Shown: in pieces, positions 1 through 7,582 of the stretch
How positions within the stretch are numbered: position 1 is the stretch's first letter
Layout: every line of letters begins with the position of its first letter
Source of the DNA: Terriglobia bacterium
GTDB taxonomy: Bacteria > Acidobacteriota > Terriglobia > Bryobacterales > Bryobacteraceae
Length of the DNA: 46,061 bases
Direction of reading: 5' to 3'
Assembly: GCA_020073365.1 (NCBI GenBank)
Contig: JAIQFL010000043.1
Span: 1 to 46,061 of the forward strand
Program-made: the position numbers and the translations under genes
The notes under the pieces: model-generated
The model's input: only the letters and a program-made list of their open reading frames with translations
What the model was told of the DNA's origin: nothing
Database searches by the model: none

Positions 1-2907
1 AGCGCCACCGGAGTGGACTTCACGCACTACAAGCACGGCACGCTCGCGCGACGCATTAAACGCCGGATGGCCCTCCGCGGATTCGAAAAGCTGGAAGACT
101 ACAGCCGGGACCTCGAGCAGAACCGCGAGGAAGCCAACGCATTGTGCGAGAACTGCTTTATCACCGTTACAGCATTCTTCCGTGAGCCCGGGGTCTTCGA
201 AGAACTGAAAAAGACTGTTTTCCCAGCGCTGGTGGAGAATCGGGCGCCCGATGATCCGATCCGGATCTGGGTGCCTGGGTGTGCTTCGGGTGAGGAGGCC
301 TATTCCATCGCCATCAGCCTGATGGAATTCCTGGCCGAGACGGGAGCCAGCTTTCCCGTAGAGATTTTCGCCACGGATATCAGCCAGGTGGCGATCGAAA
401 AAGCTCGCGCCGGCACATATGCGGAAGGATCCGTGGCCCATGTCTCGCCGCAGCGGTTGGCGCGCTTCTTCACCCGAACGGACCGCGGGTACCAGGTTGC
501 GGCGAGCATCCGTGAAGTATGCGTTTTTGCCAGGCACAACGTGGCACAGGATACGCCATTCTCCAAGCTGGATCTCATCAGTTGCTGTAACCTTCTGATC
601 TACCTGGGAGACGTATTGCAGCGCAAGGTCTGGTCGATCCTGCAATATGCCCTCAAGCCAACGGGCTTTGTGGTACTCGGTCCTTCGGAAAGCGTTGGCA
701 CGCTTTCCGAGTCGTTTCATCAAGTGGGAAAGAACCACAAGATCTATTCTTTGCGGCCGGCCGTGAGTGCGCCGGCGCTACCCTTGAGCGAAGGCCGCCG
801 CACCGAAGGCCGGGTGGATCTCCGGGAGAGAATTACCGACACCCGGACCGGGCTGGACGTACAGCGGGAAGCCGACCGGCTCATGCTGGCCGAATATGCC
901 CCCCCAGGCGCCATCGTCGACGACCATTTGAATATCGTTCAAGTGCGGGGCCGCACCGCTCCGTACCTCGAGATCTCACCGGGCGAGCCTACCAATAACC
1001 TATTGAAACTGGCGCGCGAAGGCTTGATTGGGGGTCTTGGTAAGGCGATAAGAACCGCCAGACAGACCCGGGCCGCAGCCCATGAAAACGGCTTCCGGAT
1101 CGAAGACAGTGGCCAGTTAAGAGACGTCACCATCAAGGTGGTCCCGTTCAGCGGCTCATCCTCCTCGCCAGGGCGGCATTTCCTGGTTCTGTTCGAAGAC
1201 GCCGCCGCGAAGCGGAGTCCGAAGACGATGCGCAAGCCCGCCATACCGGACCGCGTGGGAAGCACCCGGCTGAGACGCGAGATGGTAGCAACCAAAGAGT
1301 ATCTGCACTCGATCGTCGAAGACAACGCAGCCACGCTGGAGCAGCTCAGGGCCGCGAACGAAGAGGCGCAGGCCGGCAATGAGGAACTGGAAACTGCGCA
1401 GGAAGAACTGGAATCCGCCAACGAAGAACTGAACACGCTGAACGAAGAACTGAAGATCAGCAACGTGGAATTCAGCAAGGTCAACCGCGATCTCAGCAAT
1501 CTGCTGGAGAGCATCAGCATACCCCTGGTGATGGTCGGGCGGGATCTGCGCATTCGCCGCTTTACGCGCGCCATGGAACCGATGTTGAATCTGATCGCCT
1601 CCGATGTCGGACGCTCCATCACCGATCTTCAGCCTCAAATGGAGTTGCCCGACCTGCGGCGTTTGCTGTTGGACGCAATGGAGGGCGGTAACCGGCAACC
1701 GCGCGATATCCGCGACGCGCATGGCCGCTGGTACTCGTTGCGCGTCCTCCCATCCGTGGGACCGAATGGCAAAATCGACGGCGCCGTGCTGATGCTGATC
1801 GATATCGATGCCGCAAAGCGCGGCCTTGACTTCGCCGAAGCGATCGTAGAAACGGTGCGGGAGCCCCTGGTGATCCTGAACCAGAATCTACAAGTCGTGA
1901 AAGCCAACAAGGCGTTCTACGAAACGTTCCGGGCGGTGCGGGAGGAGACCGAGGACCGCCTGATCTACGATCTGGGCAACGGGCAATGGAACATCCCGAA
2001 ACTGCGCGAACTGCTGGAAAACATTCTGCCGGCGCGCTCCACGTTCCGCGACTTTGAGGTCACGCACGAGTTCGAACATGTCGGACGAAAAGTGATGCTG
2101 CTCAATGCCAGCGAGATCTTCAATCCGAACGCGCAGGCGCGGACGATCCTTCTGGCGATTGAGGACACGACGGACCGCAAGCAGGCAGAGGACGCTTTGC
2201 GGACGACCAATGCCGAACTGCAGCATTTTGCGTATGCCCTGACGCACGACTTGCAGGAACCTTTACGAATGGTAGTGAACTTTACCGAGCTTCTGGGGCG
2301 CGAGTACGCAGGAAAGATGGGCGAAGAAGCGGACCAGTTCATCGCCTATTCGGTTGCGGGCGCTCTGAGGATCGAAGCGCTGCTGAAAGCCCTGCTTGCC
2401 TATTGGGAGGTTACCGAGCGGGCCCACGACAGCTTCACCTCGATCGACTGCGGCTCTGTTCTCGCCACGATGCTGTTGAACCTCGATGCGGCCATCGCGG
2501 AGAGTGGCGCCGTCATCACCTCCGGTCCATTGCCAACGGTGATCGCAGAAGAGGTCATGCTGACGCAGGTTTTCCAGAACCTCATTTCCAATTCGATCAA
2601 GTACCGAGGCGCGGAAGCGCCGAGAATCCACGTCTCGGCGGAGAGAGACGCGGAAGGATGGCTGTTTGCGGTGCGGGACAACGGCATCGGTATCGATCCG
2701 CAATTCACCGACCGGGTCTTCGGCATGTTCAAACGCCTGCACGGGAAAGAGATTCCCGGTACCGGCATCGGTCTGGCGCTTTGCAAGAAGATTATCGAGC
2801 GCAAGGGAGGACGGATTTGGGCGGAATCGGAACCCGGGCACGGTGCTACGTTCAAGTTCACCATTCCCAATCGCCGCCCGGAACCCGGACCGCGGCGCAT
2901 AGACTGA
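1..2907 (+). CDS. CheB/CheR-type methyltransferase-PAS-histidine kinase, 5' partial
   Basis: Hybrid sensor. The frame is open to base 1, and the residues before the GTG at 13 (SATG, then VDFTHYKHGTLARRI) match the start of a CheR domain in CheB-CheR fusions, so the gene begins upstream and a CheB methylesterase part probably lies outside the window. Numbering from the GTG: CheR SAM-binding motif VPGCASGEEAYSIA near 86-100; a long Glu/Asn-rich coiled coil near 430-495 (repeated EELE/NEEL units) typical of these fusions; two PAS-like regions about 500-610 and 620-735; HisKA H-box THDLQEPLR with the phospho-acceptor His at about 745; HATPase_c with N-box NLISNSIKY, DNGIGID and GTGIGLALCKK. No receiver domain is present and no response regulator is adjacent. 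The next kinase begins 1 nt after its stop. Known role of the family: methylation-linked or stand-alone two-component sensing; the signal is unknown. Confidence 0.93.
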   Translation, partial: SATGVDFTHYKHGTLARRIKRRMALRGFEKLEDYSRDLEQNREEANALCENCFITVTAFFREPGVFEELKKTVFPALVENRAPDDPIRIWVPGCASGEEAYSIAISLMEFLAETGASFPVEIFATDISQVAIEKARAGTYAEGSVAHVSPQRLARFFTRTDRGYQVAASIREVCVFARHNVAQDTPFSKLDLISCCNLLIYLGDVLQRKVWSILQYALKPTGFVVLGPSESVGTLSESFHQVGKNHKIYSLRPAVSAPALPLSEGRRTEGRVDLRERITDTRTGLDVQREADRLMLAEYAPPGAIVDDHLNIVQVRGRTAPYLEISPGEPTNNLLKLAREGLIGGLGKAIRTARQTRAAAHENGFRIEDSGQLRDVTIKVVPFSGSSSSPGRHFLVLFEDAAAKRSPKTMRKPAIPDRVGSTRLRREMVATKEYLHSIVEDNAATLEQLRAANEEAQAGNEELETAQEELESANEELNTLNEELKISNVEFSKVNRDLSNLLESISIPLVMVGRDLRIRRFTRAMEPMLNLIASDVGRSITDLQPQMELPDLRRLLLDAMEGGNRQPRDIRDAHGRWYSLRVLPSVGPNGKIDGAVLMLIDIDAAKRGLDFAEAIVETVREPLVILNQNLQVVKANKAFYETFRAVREETEDRLIYDLGNGQWNIPKLRELLENILPARSTFRDFEVTHEFEHVGRKVMLLNASEIFNPNAQARTILLAIEDTTDRKQAEDALRTTNAELQHFAYALTHDLQEPLRMVVNFTELLGREYAGKMGEEADQFIAYSVAGALRIEALLKALLAYWEVTERAHDSFTSIDCGSVLATMLLNLDAAIAESGAVITSGPLPTVIAEEVMLTQVFQNLISNSIKYRGAEAPRIHVSAERDAEGWLFAVRDNGIGIDPQFTDRVFGMFKRLHGKEIPGTGIGLALCKKIIERKGGRIWAESEPGHGATFKFTIPNRRPEPGPRRID

Positions 2908-2908
2908 A

Positions 2909-3637
2909 ATGAGCGATTCGAGTCACGACAGCGAGGAAGGCGAGGTCGCACGCCTGCGCAAGGTGCTCGACGCGGAGTTTGAAGAGTTTGTTTCGATGGC
3001 GGCGCACAACCTGCGCGAGCCTCTCCGGGACGTGGCCTCATTCAGTCAACTGATGGCCGAGACCTATGCCGGCCGGCTGGATTCCGATGCTGGCGTATTC
3101 CTCGGGCGCATCCAAGAGGGCGCGGCAAGAATGCAGTCGCTGCTAGCCGCCATGGTGGACTACGCGGCCACGGGTGCTGGCGAGCGGCAACTCTCCCCGA
3201 CGGACATGGAAGCGGTCCTTCGCCAGGCGCTCCTCTGCGCGGAGAAACAGATCACGGAACGAAGTGCAATCGTTACCCATGATGCTCTGCCGGGGGTGTA
3301 CGGTGACTTCGACATACTGACCAAGGTGCTGCACCACCTGATTCGAAATGCCATCGAATACTGCGGGCTTCCTTCTCCGCTGGTTCACATTTCATGCAAG
3401 CGGGTGGATGCGGATTGGGTACTTTCCGTGAGGGACAACGGTCCTGGCATCGACCCGGTATTCCAGGGCCGCATCTTCGAGGTATTCAAGCGCCTGCACG
3501 GAAAGGAGTACCCCGGGAACGGACTGGGACTCGCATTCTGTAAGAAGGCCATCGAGTGGCATGGCGGCCGAATGTGGGTGGAGTCGGCACCTGGGGCGGG
3601 ATCGACATTTTGTTTCACGGTGGCTGCGGCCGATTAA
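2909..3637 (+). CDS. Stand-alone sensor histidine kinase (HisKA-HATPase_c), no sensor domain
   Basis: 242-residue soluble kinase core. HisKA H-box MAAHNLREPLRD puts the phospho-acceptor at His33; HATPase_c motifs are NAIEY (N-box), DNGPGID, GNGLGLAFCKK and GAGSTFCFTV. There is no signal peptide, membrane segment, PAS or GAF, so input must come from a partner protein. Its catalytic domain closely resembles that of the upstream kinase (shared FKRLHGKE and GGR.W.ES), so the two probably arose by duplication. It starts 1 nt after the upstream stop and is probably translationally coupled. Its TAA (3635-3637) overlaps the reverse-strand stop of the adjacent permease remnant. Confidence 0.93.
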   Translation: MSDSSHDSEEGEVARLRKVLDAEFEEFVSMAAHNLREPLRDVASFSQLMAETYAGRLDSDAGVFLGRIQEGAARMQSLLAAMVDYAATGAGERQLSPTDMEAVLRQALLCAEKQITERSAIVTHDALPGVYGDFDILTKVLHHLIRNAIEYCGLPSPLVHISCKRVDADWVLSVRDNGPGIDPVFQGRIFEVFKRLHGKEYPGNGLGLAFCKKAIEWHGGRMWVESAPGAGSTFCFTVAAAD

Positions 3638-4203
3638 GAGAGCATCGCCTTAGTCGGCATTGGATCGGCCGGCGCCTGGTACGCGACCAGGGCGACCTCC
3701 GGCTTGGGGCGCACGAGTTCTTGAACGTGCTCCACCACCTCCGTCAGGCTGGTAGACAGCCGATCGGGTTAAGTTCGCTCGACACGATCCATGGCTTTCT
3801 GCGTGTCGCCGGTGAATCCCCAGACGCAGACCACCACTCTGAGCTTTGGGAACTGGTCCCGGATCTGCTTGCACATGGCCCGCGCCGGCGCGAACGCGTA
3901 AGGGGGCAACGCCGAGATGCAGACTACGTCGCTGCGGCTGGCTTCAATCACTCGGAGCACTTCGTTGGGAGATGGCCCGACACAGGGAAAGGCAAGAGCC
4001 GCGAACCCTTTTTCCTCCAGGATCTGAGACAACATTGCAGCCGTGATCTCATCGGCCCTATCGTGGGCCGGAAGACAGAGTACCCTGGCGTTCAGACACT
4101 CCGCGGCGTCTGGAGCCGGCGCAGATCCTTCTTCCGATGAGCTGTCCGGAAGTTGATACTCGGAAAACTCGGCGATCATTTCGTTGATCTGAGAAAGAGA
4201 AAC
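3634..4203 (-). pseudogene. C-terminal domain of an AI-2E/PerM-type permease, with in-frame stop
   Basis: Reading the minus strand from about 4203, the frame gives SQINEMIAEF, then a B12-binding-like alpha/beta domain (ARVLCLPAHDRADEI, DVVCISALPPYAF, LRVVVCVWGF) that I associate with the C-terminus of AI-2E family transporters in Acidobacteriota. The frame hits TAA at 3769-3771 (RVERT stop) but continues in the same frame with PDRLSTSLTEVVEHVQEL and ends in a second TAA at 3634-3636. The TAA is a single substitution away from CAA, so I call a nonsense mutation. The upstream permease part is missing; a piece of it lies in opposite orientation at 4203-4295. A stand-alone 136-aa protein starting at 4179 cannot be excluded, but it has no clear RBS. 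Confidence 0.6.
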
Positions 4204-4295
4204 TTACCATTGTCGGCGAGTTTCTTAAGGGAAGGCCCCTGGTCGAGTTATACGACTCGGTGCTCATCCCGGCCTTGATCATGGCCGAACACTAG
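4203..4295 (+). pseudogene. Fragment of AI-2E/PerM-type permease (loop before C-terminal domain)
   Basis: Plus-strand codons from 4203 read LTIVGEFLKGRPLVELYDSV followed by LIPALIMAEH and TAG. This matches the segment with ELYDSVLIPAL that, in the acidobacterial AI-2E-type permeases I recall, lies just before the domain encoded on the opposite strand at 3634-4203. It has no start codon of its own. The two fragments meet head to head near 4200, which indicates an inversion inside one ancestral gene. The membrane-spanning part of the permease is absent. Confidence 0.5.
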
Positions 4296-4353
4296 CCTTC
4301 GACCGTGTAGTGAGGCCTGTTGGAAGCAGGTCGTGTTTCATGGGTATTGGCCC

Positions 4354-4491
4354 TTAACAGGCTGCTAAAAAGCGACCTGTTGGTCCGCTCCCTCACGGTC
4401 GCGGCTCGGTAAGGCGTTGCAACTGTGGTGGGCGCCATTGGGAGCCGCGCGCGTCAGCAAGGGGTTTTCGGCCTTTTCAGCATCCTGCTAA
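4354..4491. mobile_element. MITE-like element, 138 bp, with imperfect 20-bp terminal inverted repeats
   Basis: Left end TTAACAGGCTGCTAAAAAGC (4354-4373); reverse complement of the right end TTAGCAGGATGCTGAAAAGG (4472-4491); 16 of 20 positions match. The inside has no ORF and carries CCGCTCCCTCACGGTCGCGG (4385-4404), the same sequence as one arm of the perfect-looking palindrome at 24396-24458. The right end overlaps the last codon of the small membrane gene at 4488-4661 and supplies its TAG. No clear target duplication is visible. A non-autonomous transposon end pair is the best reading; a chance inverted repeat is possible. Confidence 0.55.
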
Positions 4492-4661
4492 TGCGATGGA
4501 TCTTTTCCCCTCGTAGCTTGGACGCCCTTCAGAATCGCAAGGCCGAAGAGTACAATCGCGCCCACCGCGATCCAATGCGCTGCGATATGCAGAATCACGG
4601 CTCCATAGATTAGCCCGCCGATTAAGATCAAGAAGCCGATGATGTAAATTCCGAATGACAT
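4488..4661 (-). CDS. Small two-helix membrane protein, 57 aa
   Basis: MSFGIYIIGFLILIGGLIYG opens a first hydrophobic helix (residues 3-25), followed by a second (about 30-50) and a charged tail RGKDPSH. The start at 4661 has AAAGGACGG just upstream; longer in-frame starts lack this. The function is unknown; small membrane proteins of this kind often sit in stress clusters, as here beside CsbD and GlsB/YeaQ genes. Its stop codon TAG (4488-4490) lies inside the terminal repeat of the neighbouring MITE-like element, so the original C-terminus may have been longer. Confidence 0.7.
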   Translation of the reverse strand: MSFGIYIIGFLILIGGLIYGAVILHIAAHWIAVGAIVLFGLAILKGVQATRGKDPSH

Positions 4662-4728
4662 GGTCCGTCCTTTATACACGACTGCGCCGAAGAAAGCCTT
4701 CTGACGATCGAGGGTTCTTCTCTCCGCC

Positions 4729-4884
4729 CTAGTGGAACATGCCAAGCATGTAGAATGCGAGCAGAATGAGCAATATGGTGCCCAGCCCCACGCCCGCGCC
4801 CCCACCGTAGCCCCACCGGCTATGGCCGTAGTAGCCGCCGCCGCCGCCTAAAACCAACAACAGAATGATAATGAGTATCAGCAT
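4729..4884 (-). CDS. DUF3309-like small glycine-rich membrane protein, 51 aa
   Basis: The minus strand reads MLILIIILLLVLGGGGGYYG, then HSRWGYGGGAGVGLG and ILLILLAFYMLGMFH before TAG. Two hydrophobic stretches flank a Gly/Tyr/Trp-rich loop, the arrangement of DUF3309 proteins. An RBS-like AGAAAGGAAG lies about 8 nt upstream of ATG at 4882-4884. It is too short for usual ORF cut-offs. It lies between CsbD and the 57-aa membrane protein on the same strand with gaps of 14 and 67 nt, so a small stress operon transcribed leftward (CsbD first) is likely. Function unknown. Confidence 0.65.
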   Translation of the reverse strand: MLILIIILLLVLGGGGGYYGHSRWGYGGGAGVGLGTILLILLAFYMLGMFH

Positions 4885-4898
4885 CTTTTTCTTCCTTT

Positions 4899-5081
4899 CT
4901 ACTTCTCGAACACTTTTTCTATCTGGCCCGCTTTCTTTTGGATCTTGCCGGCGAGGTTCTCGGCCTTGCCTTCAGCCTGCAAGTCGGGATTGTTGACGAC
5001 CCGGCCTACCGTTTCTTTGACTTTGCCCTTGGCTTCATGAAGCCCGCCTTTGAGCTGATCGTTTGTGCTCGGATTCATCAT
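4899..5081 (-). CDS. CsbD family general stress protein
   Basis: About 60 residues, hydrophilic and Lys/Glu/Ala-rich: LKGGLHEAKGKVKETVGRVV, then DLQAEGKAENLAGKIQKKAG. This is the CsbD pattern (G.. .A.GK.KE..G......DL..EG....... G..Q...G). I chose ATG at 5079-5081 (MMNPSTND) because GGAGAA lies 6 nt upstream; the longer start at 5108 would put that RBS inside the gene. CsbD proteins are small cytoplasmic stress-induced proteins with unknown biochemical role. It is the first gene of the leftward small-protein operon. Confidence 0.88.
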   Translation of the reverse strand: MMNPSTNDQLKGGLHEAKGKVKETVGRVVNNPDLQAEGKAENLAGKIQKKAGQIEKVFEK

Positions 5082-5453
5082 CGGTGTTTCTCCTTGTCCT
5101 CTGTTCAAGCGTTACAAGGCAGATTTAGGGCCATACCAGAATGCGACGGGAACACAAGTAGCAGGTGTGGTGAAGAACGCCACGCCCTGCGGGCAGGCAA
5201 GGGGAATGAAGTGAAATGGTGCATCTTGAGTGCAGGTTTTGCTTCTCCGGGAGTGGCGGTCTGATGAAGTGCTGCGTCTTCGTATACGGCCACGCACGTG
5301 CATTGGTAAAGGGCGGAGAGTGGCAAAAACATGATCCAACCGAGAAGGGCACATCGCATCTTACTTGCGACTGTGTTGTATACCTCATTGGCAGTTGGTG
5401 CTTACGGCCGGTCCTCATCACTGCGTGAGTTGACCGGCCAATCGGACCAGAGC
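5082..5453. other. Divergent intergenic region between CsbD and GlsB/YeaQ genes
   Basis: No convincing gene. An ATG at 5331, in frame with the downstream GlsB/YeaQ gene, would add about 41 residues beginning MIQPRRAHRILLATVLYTSL, which resembles a signal peptide; it is far longer than the family norm, so I treat it as a remnant or as chance. Promoters for both divergent units should lie here but I could not assign a good -35/-10 pair. Confidence 0.4.
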
Positions 5454-5711
5454 ATGTCTTTTTTGGCGTGGATGGTTCTCGGGCTGGTTGCGGGGTTCAT
5501 CGGCAGCAAGCTTGTAAATCGGAGAGGGGAGGGCATCCTTTTAGATGTCCTCTTGGGGGTTGTCGGCGCTTTTGCCGGCGGCTGGCTGTTCCACATCTTT
5601 GGAGAGCCCGGCGTAAGCGGACTCAACCTCTACAGTCTCTTGGTAGCGGTTACCGGCTCAGTGGCTTTGCTGGTTGTCTATCACCTCTTCAGACGGAGAA
5701 GAGCCTGGTAA
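5454..5711 (+). CDS. GlsB/YeaQ/YmgE family membrane protein (transglycosylase-associated protein)
   Basis: 85 residues with three hydrophobic helices: MSFLAWMVLGLVAGFIGSKL, then GILLDVLLGVVGAFAGGWLF and a third segment ending VVYHLFRRRR. The Gly-rich helices and the length are typical of YeaQ/GlsB (about 80-85 aa), which is why ATG 5454 is preferred over the in-frame ATG at 5331. The RBS is weak (GGACCAGAGC). These inner-membrane proteins are induced by general stress; no enzymatic activity is proven. The neighbours CsbD and YXWGXW proteins fit that setting. Confidence 0.88.
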   Translation: MSFLAWMVLGLVAGFIGSKLVNRRGEGILLDVLLGVVGAFAGGWLFHIFGEPGVSGLNLYSLLVAVTGSVALLVVYHLFRRRRAW

Positions 5712-5765
5712 TTGACTGGCGGCTGAACGTGTTGGCAGTTTAACACTAAGAAGAGGAGAAGCGTT

Positions 5766-6056
5766 ATGGTTAAGCGATTGATCGGATTAGTTTTTGCAGG
5801 GGCGCTGGCCTTCAGCGCCGCGGCGGCTGATATCGTGGTTCGCATCGGGCCCCCCCGGGTTGTGGTCGAGAGGCGGGCGCCGGCGCCCAGCCGTCAGCAT
5901 GTGTGGGTTTCCGGGTACCAGCGTTGGGATGGCAACAGGTATGACTGGAGCCCGGGAAGGTGGGAACAGCCCCCACGGCCGCGTGCCCACTGGGTAGCCC
6001 ATCGATGGGTTCACCAAAGGGGCGGCTGGGTTTTGGTGGAGGGGCACTGGCGCTAG
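5766..6056 (+). CDS. Secreted YXWGXW-repeat-type protein
   Basis: 96 residues. Signal peptide MVKRLIGLVFAGALAFSAAA with AxA-type cleavage, then a Val/Arg segment and aromatic repeats: WVSGYQRWDGNRYDWSPGRW, RAHWVAHRW, GGWVLVEGHWR. These follow the Y/W-x-W-x-G-x-W pattern of small periplasmic YXWGXW proteins. AAGAGGAGAAG lies just upstream of the ATG. A second protein of the same type is at 6866-7228. Binding role unknown. Confidence 0.8.
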   Translation: MVKRLIGLVFAGALAFSAAAADIVVRIGPPRVVVERRAPAPSRQHVWVSGYQRWDGNRYDWSPGRWEQPPRPRAHWVAHRWVHQRGGWVLVEGHWR

Positions 6057-6256
6057 GCGCCAGGGTGCGCTTCACCAAGCAACGCGCTGTTTCTTTGGAG
6101 CCGACCGGCCGGGGACACGACGCTTCGCCGGTTAAGCGGGCGGTTGCGTTCTACCGCTCCTCAGTAGGGAATCCACCGGCCAGGTGGCTCCCGCGGCGCG
6201 GACGGAGGCCAAGCGTTTAGATTAGTTGGCCCGAAGGAAGTGGAGGGACTATAACT

Positions 6257-6451
6257 ATGGATCTGCCCAACATACTGGCTAAATCACGGAAGGCACGCGA
6301 TGCACTCGAGGTCTTCGTCCCTAACCTCGAACGCTTGGAATAGGGCGCCCGCCGCGGCCCCGACCGCCCACCCAATCTGGTGGTAAAGAGCGCCACTAAC
6401 GGCGCGATTCGCGGTAACAGGCTTCCAGATCTGCCGCCCGACGAGGGATAG
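6257..6451 (+). pseudogene. Small conserved-looking protein interrupted by TAG
   Basis: ATG 6257 with AGGGA upstream reads MDLPNILAKSRKARDALEVF and VPNLERLE, then TAG at 6341-6343; the same frame continues GARRGPDRPPNLVVKS and ends at TAG 6449-6451. An N-terminal heptad-like helix followed by an RRGP.RPP segment resembles small Acidobacteriota proteins with a helix and an AT-hook-like RGRPP tail, from memory only. The amber codon is one change from several sense codons. I infer a nonsense-inactivated gene of about 64 codons; a real 28-aa peptide is the alternative. Confidence 0.4.
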
Positions 6452-6865
6452 CCAAACGCGGTCAGCCTCCAGTAAGTAGCAGTTCTGTGCGCGTGTTGGC
6501 GCGGGCCAGCAAATCTCGGATTTTCAGGTGCAGCCTTTGCATCTGGAGCCCCGTGGGTTTCTGCTATTGGCCCGCTTCCGGCGCGGCGTGGCAGGAGTCC
6601 AATTATGGACCTTCTGGTGCTAGGAACTTATAGCGGCCCGTACGGGCGAACGGAATTGCATGAACTTGGCACCTAACGAGATGCGCGGGATCCAAGAGGC
6701 TATTTGAATTGAATTGAACTATTCACAGAACGGGATTCTCCTCTATCGCGATGCCCTAAACAAGTGGTTCATTCGACGCGGCCTTGCCGCCACTAAGACG
6801 ACTAACTAGGGCATTTACACTTTGGCCAGCAACGTGCCTGGTTATAAGGAGAAAAGGAGTCATTT
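6452..6865. other. Intergenic stretch with an 8-bp inverted repeat
   Basis: No gene recognised. ATGCCCTA (6751-6758) and TAGGGCAT (6807-6814) form a perfect inverted repeat 48 nt apart, about 50 nt upstream of the next start; it might be a regulatory or RNA structure for the YXWGXW gene, but this is weak. A 23-codon ORF at about 6605 has no supporting features. Confidence 0.3.
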
Positions 6866-7228
6866 GTGAAAACTAAATTGATTGTATTGACACTGTTCGC
6901 AGCGGGTGCTGTCTTCGCTCAGTTCTCCGTCGGAGTGAGAATCGGCGCTCCGCCACCGGTACGTGTAATCAGGGTTCAGCCCCGAAGCCCTGGCGAAGGC
7001 TATTCCTTTGTAGCGGGTTACTGGTACCCAGTGGGGAACCACTACAAGTGGCACGACGGATACTGGACCCGTCCAGCTTACTCCGGTGCGCGCTGGGTGG
7101 CACCCCGTCATGATGGTGAGCGCTACTATTCAGGCTACTGGGAAGGCGATCGTGGCCAAGTCGGCCACGACCACAGATCGGACCGGGACCACAACAATCG
7201 GGACTTCAACCGCGACCATCACCAATAG
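6866..7228 (+). CDS. Secreted YXWGXW-repeat-type protein with His/Asp-rich tail
   Basis: 120 residues, GTG start at 6866 supported by AAGGAGAAAAGGAGT 5-15 nt upstream. Signal peptide MKTKLIVLTLFAAGAVFA; aromatic repeats VAGYWYPVGNHYKWHDGYW, GARWVAPRHDG, YYSGYWEGDRG; then a polar tail rich in His, Asp, Arg and Asn (HDHRSDRDHNNRDFNRDHH). It is paralogous in architecture to the protein at 5766-6056. The His/Asp tail could bind metal, but that is inference. Confidence 0.8.
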   Translation: MKTKLIVLTLFAAGAVFAQFSVGVRIGAPPPVRVIRVQPRSPGEGYSFVAGYWYPVGNHYKWHDGYWTRPAYSGARWVAPRHDGERYYSGYWEGDRGQVGHDHRSDRDHNNRDFNRDHHQ

Positions 7229-7582
7229 CGCTTCGATGAACGCGCCACGGTCAGATCCTGAATCAAAATGTTGAACCTTCGCTTGCCGGGATAGGGACCC
7301 GGTTGAGAACGACCTGTTCCGGCACGAAGGGCGACGCATTAGACTGGATTTGGCCGAATTCGGCGAGGCAAACCATGCACTCTCCGTAGCAAACCCTGCA
7401 CTTGCTCTAGCCACCCTAGGCCTTCTACCGGCGCCCGTAGCCTCGCGCGGTTACCGCAGTTCCCCTTAACCCCTTGGCCTGCACCGTTGCGACGTTGCCC
7501 GAGTACGGGTGGCCGAGGATGGTGCTTACCGTGCACTAGCAGAAACCGCAACAAGTACAAGCGAAAGGAAGAGGCAAAGAGA
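7229..7582. other. Intergenic region upstream of the SYLF gene
   Basis: Nothing gene-like is supported. The frame of the next gene is open back to 7487, but that stretch lacks hydrophobic or conserved character and the signal peptide at 7583 gives the natural start. It probably holds the promoter of the SYLF-OmpA unit; no clear sigma-70 boxes seen. Confidence 0.3.

Noticed and set aside
5331..5453. Upstream in-frame start for the GlsB/YeaQ gene
   Set aside because: Would add a 41-residue leader foreign to the family, although its hydrophobic stretch is noted.
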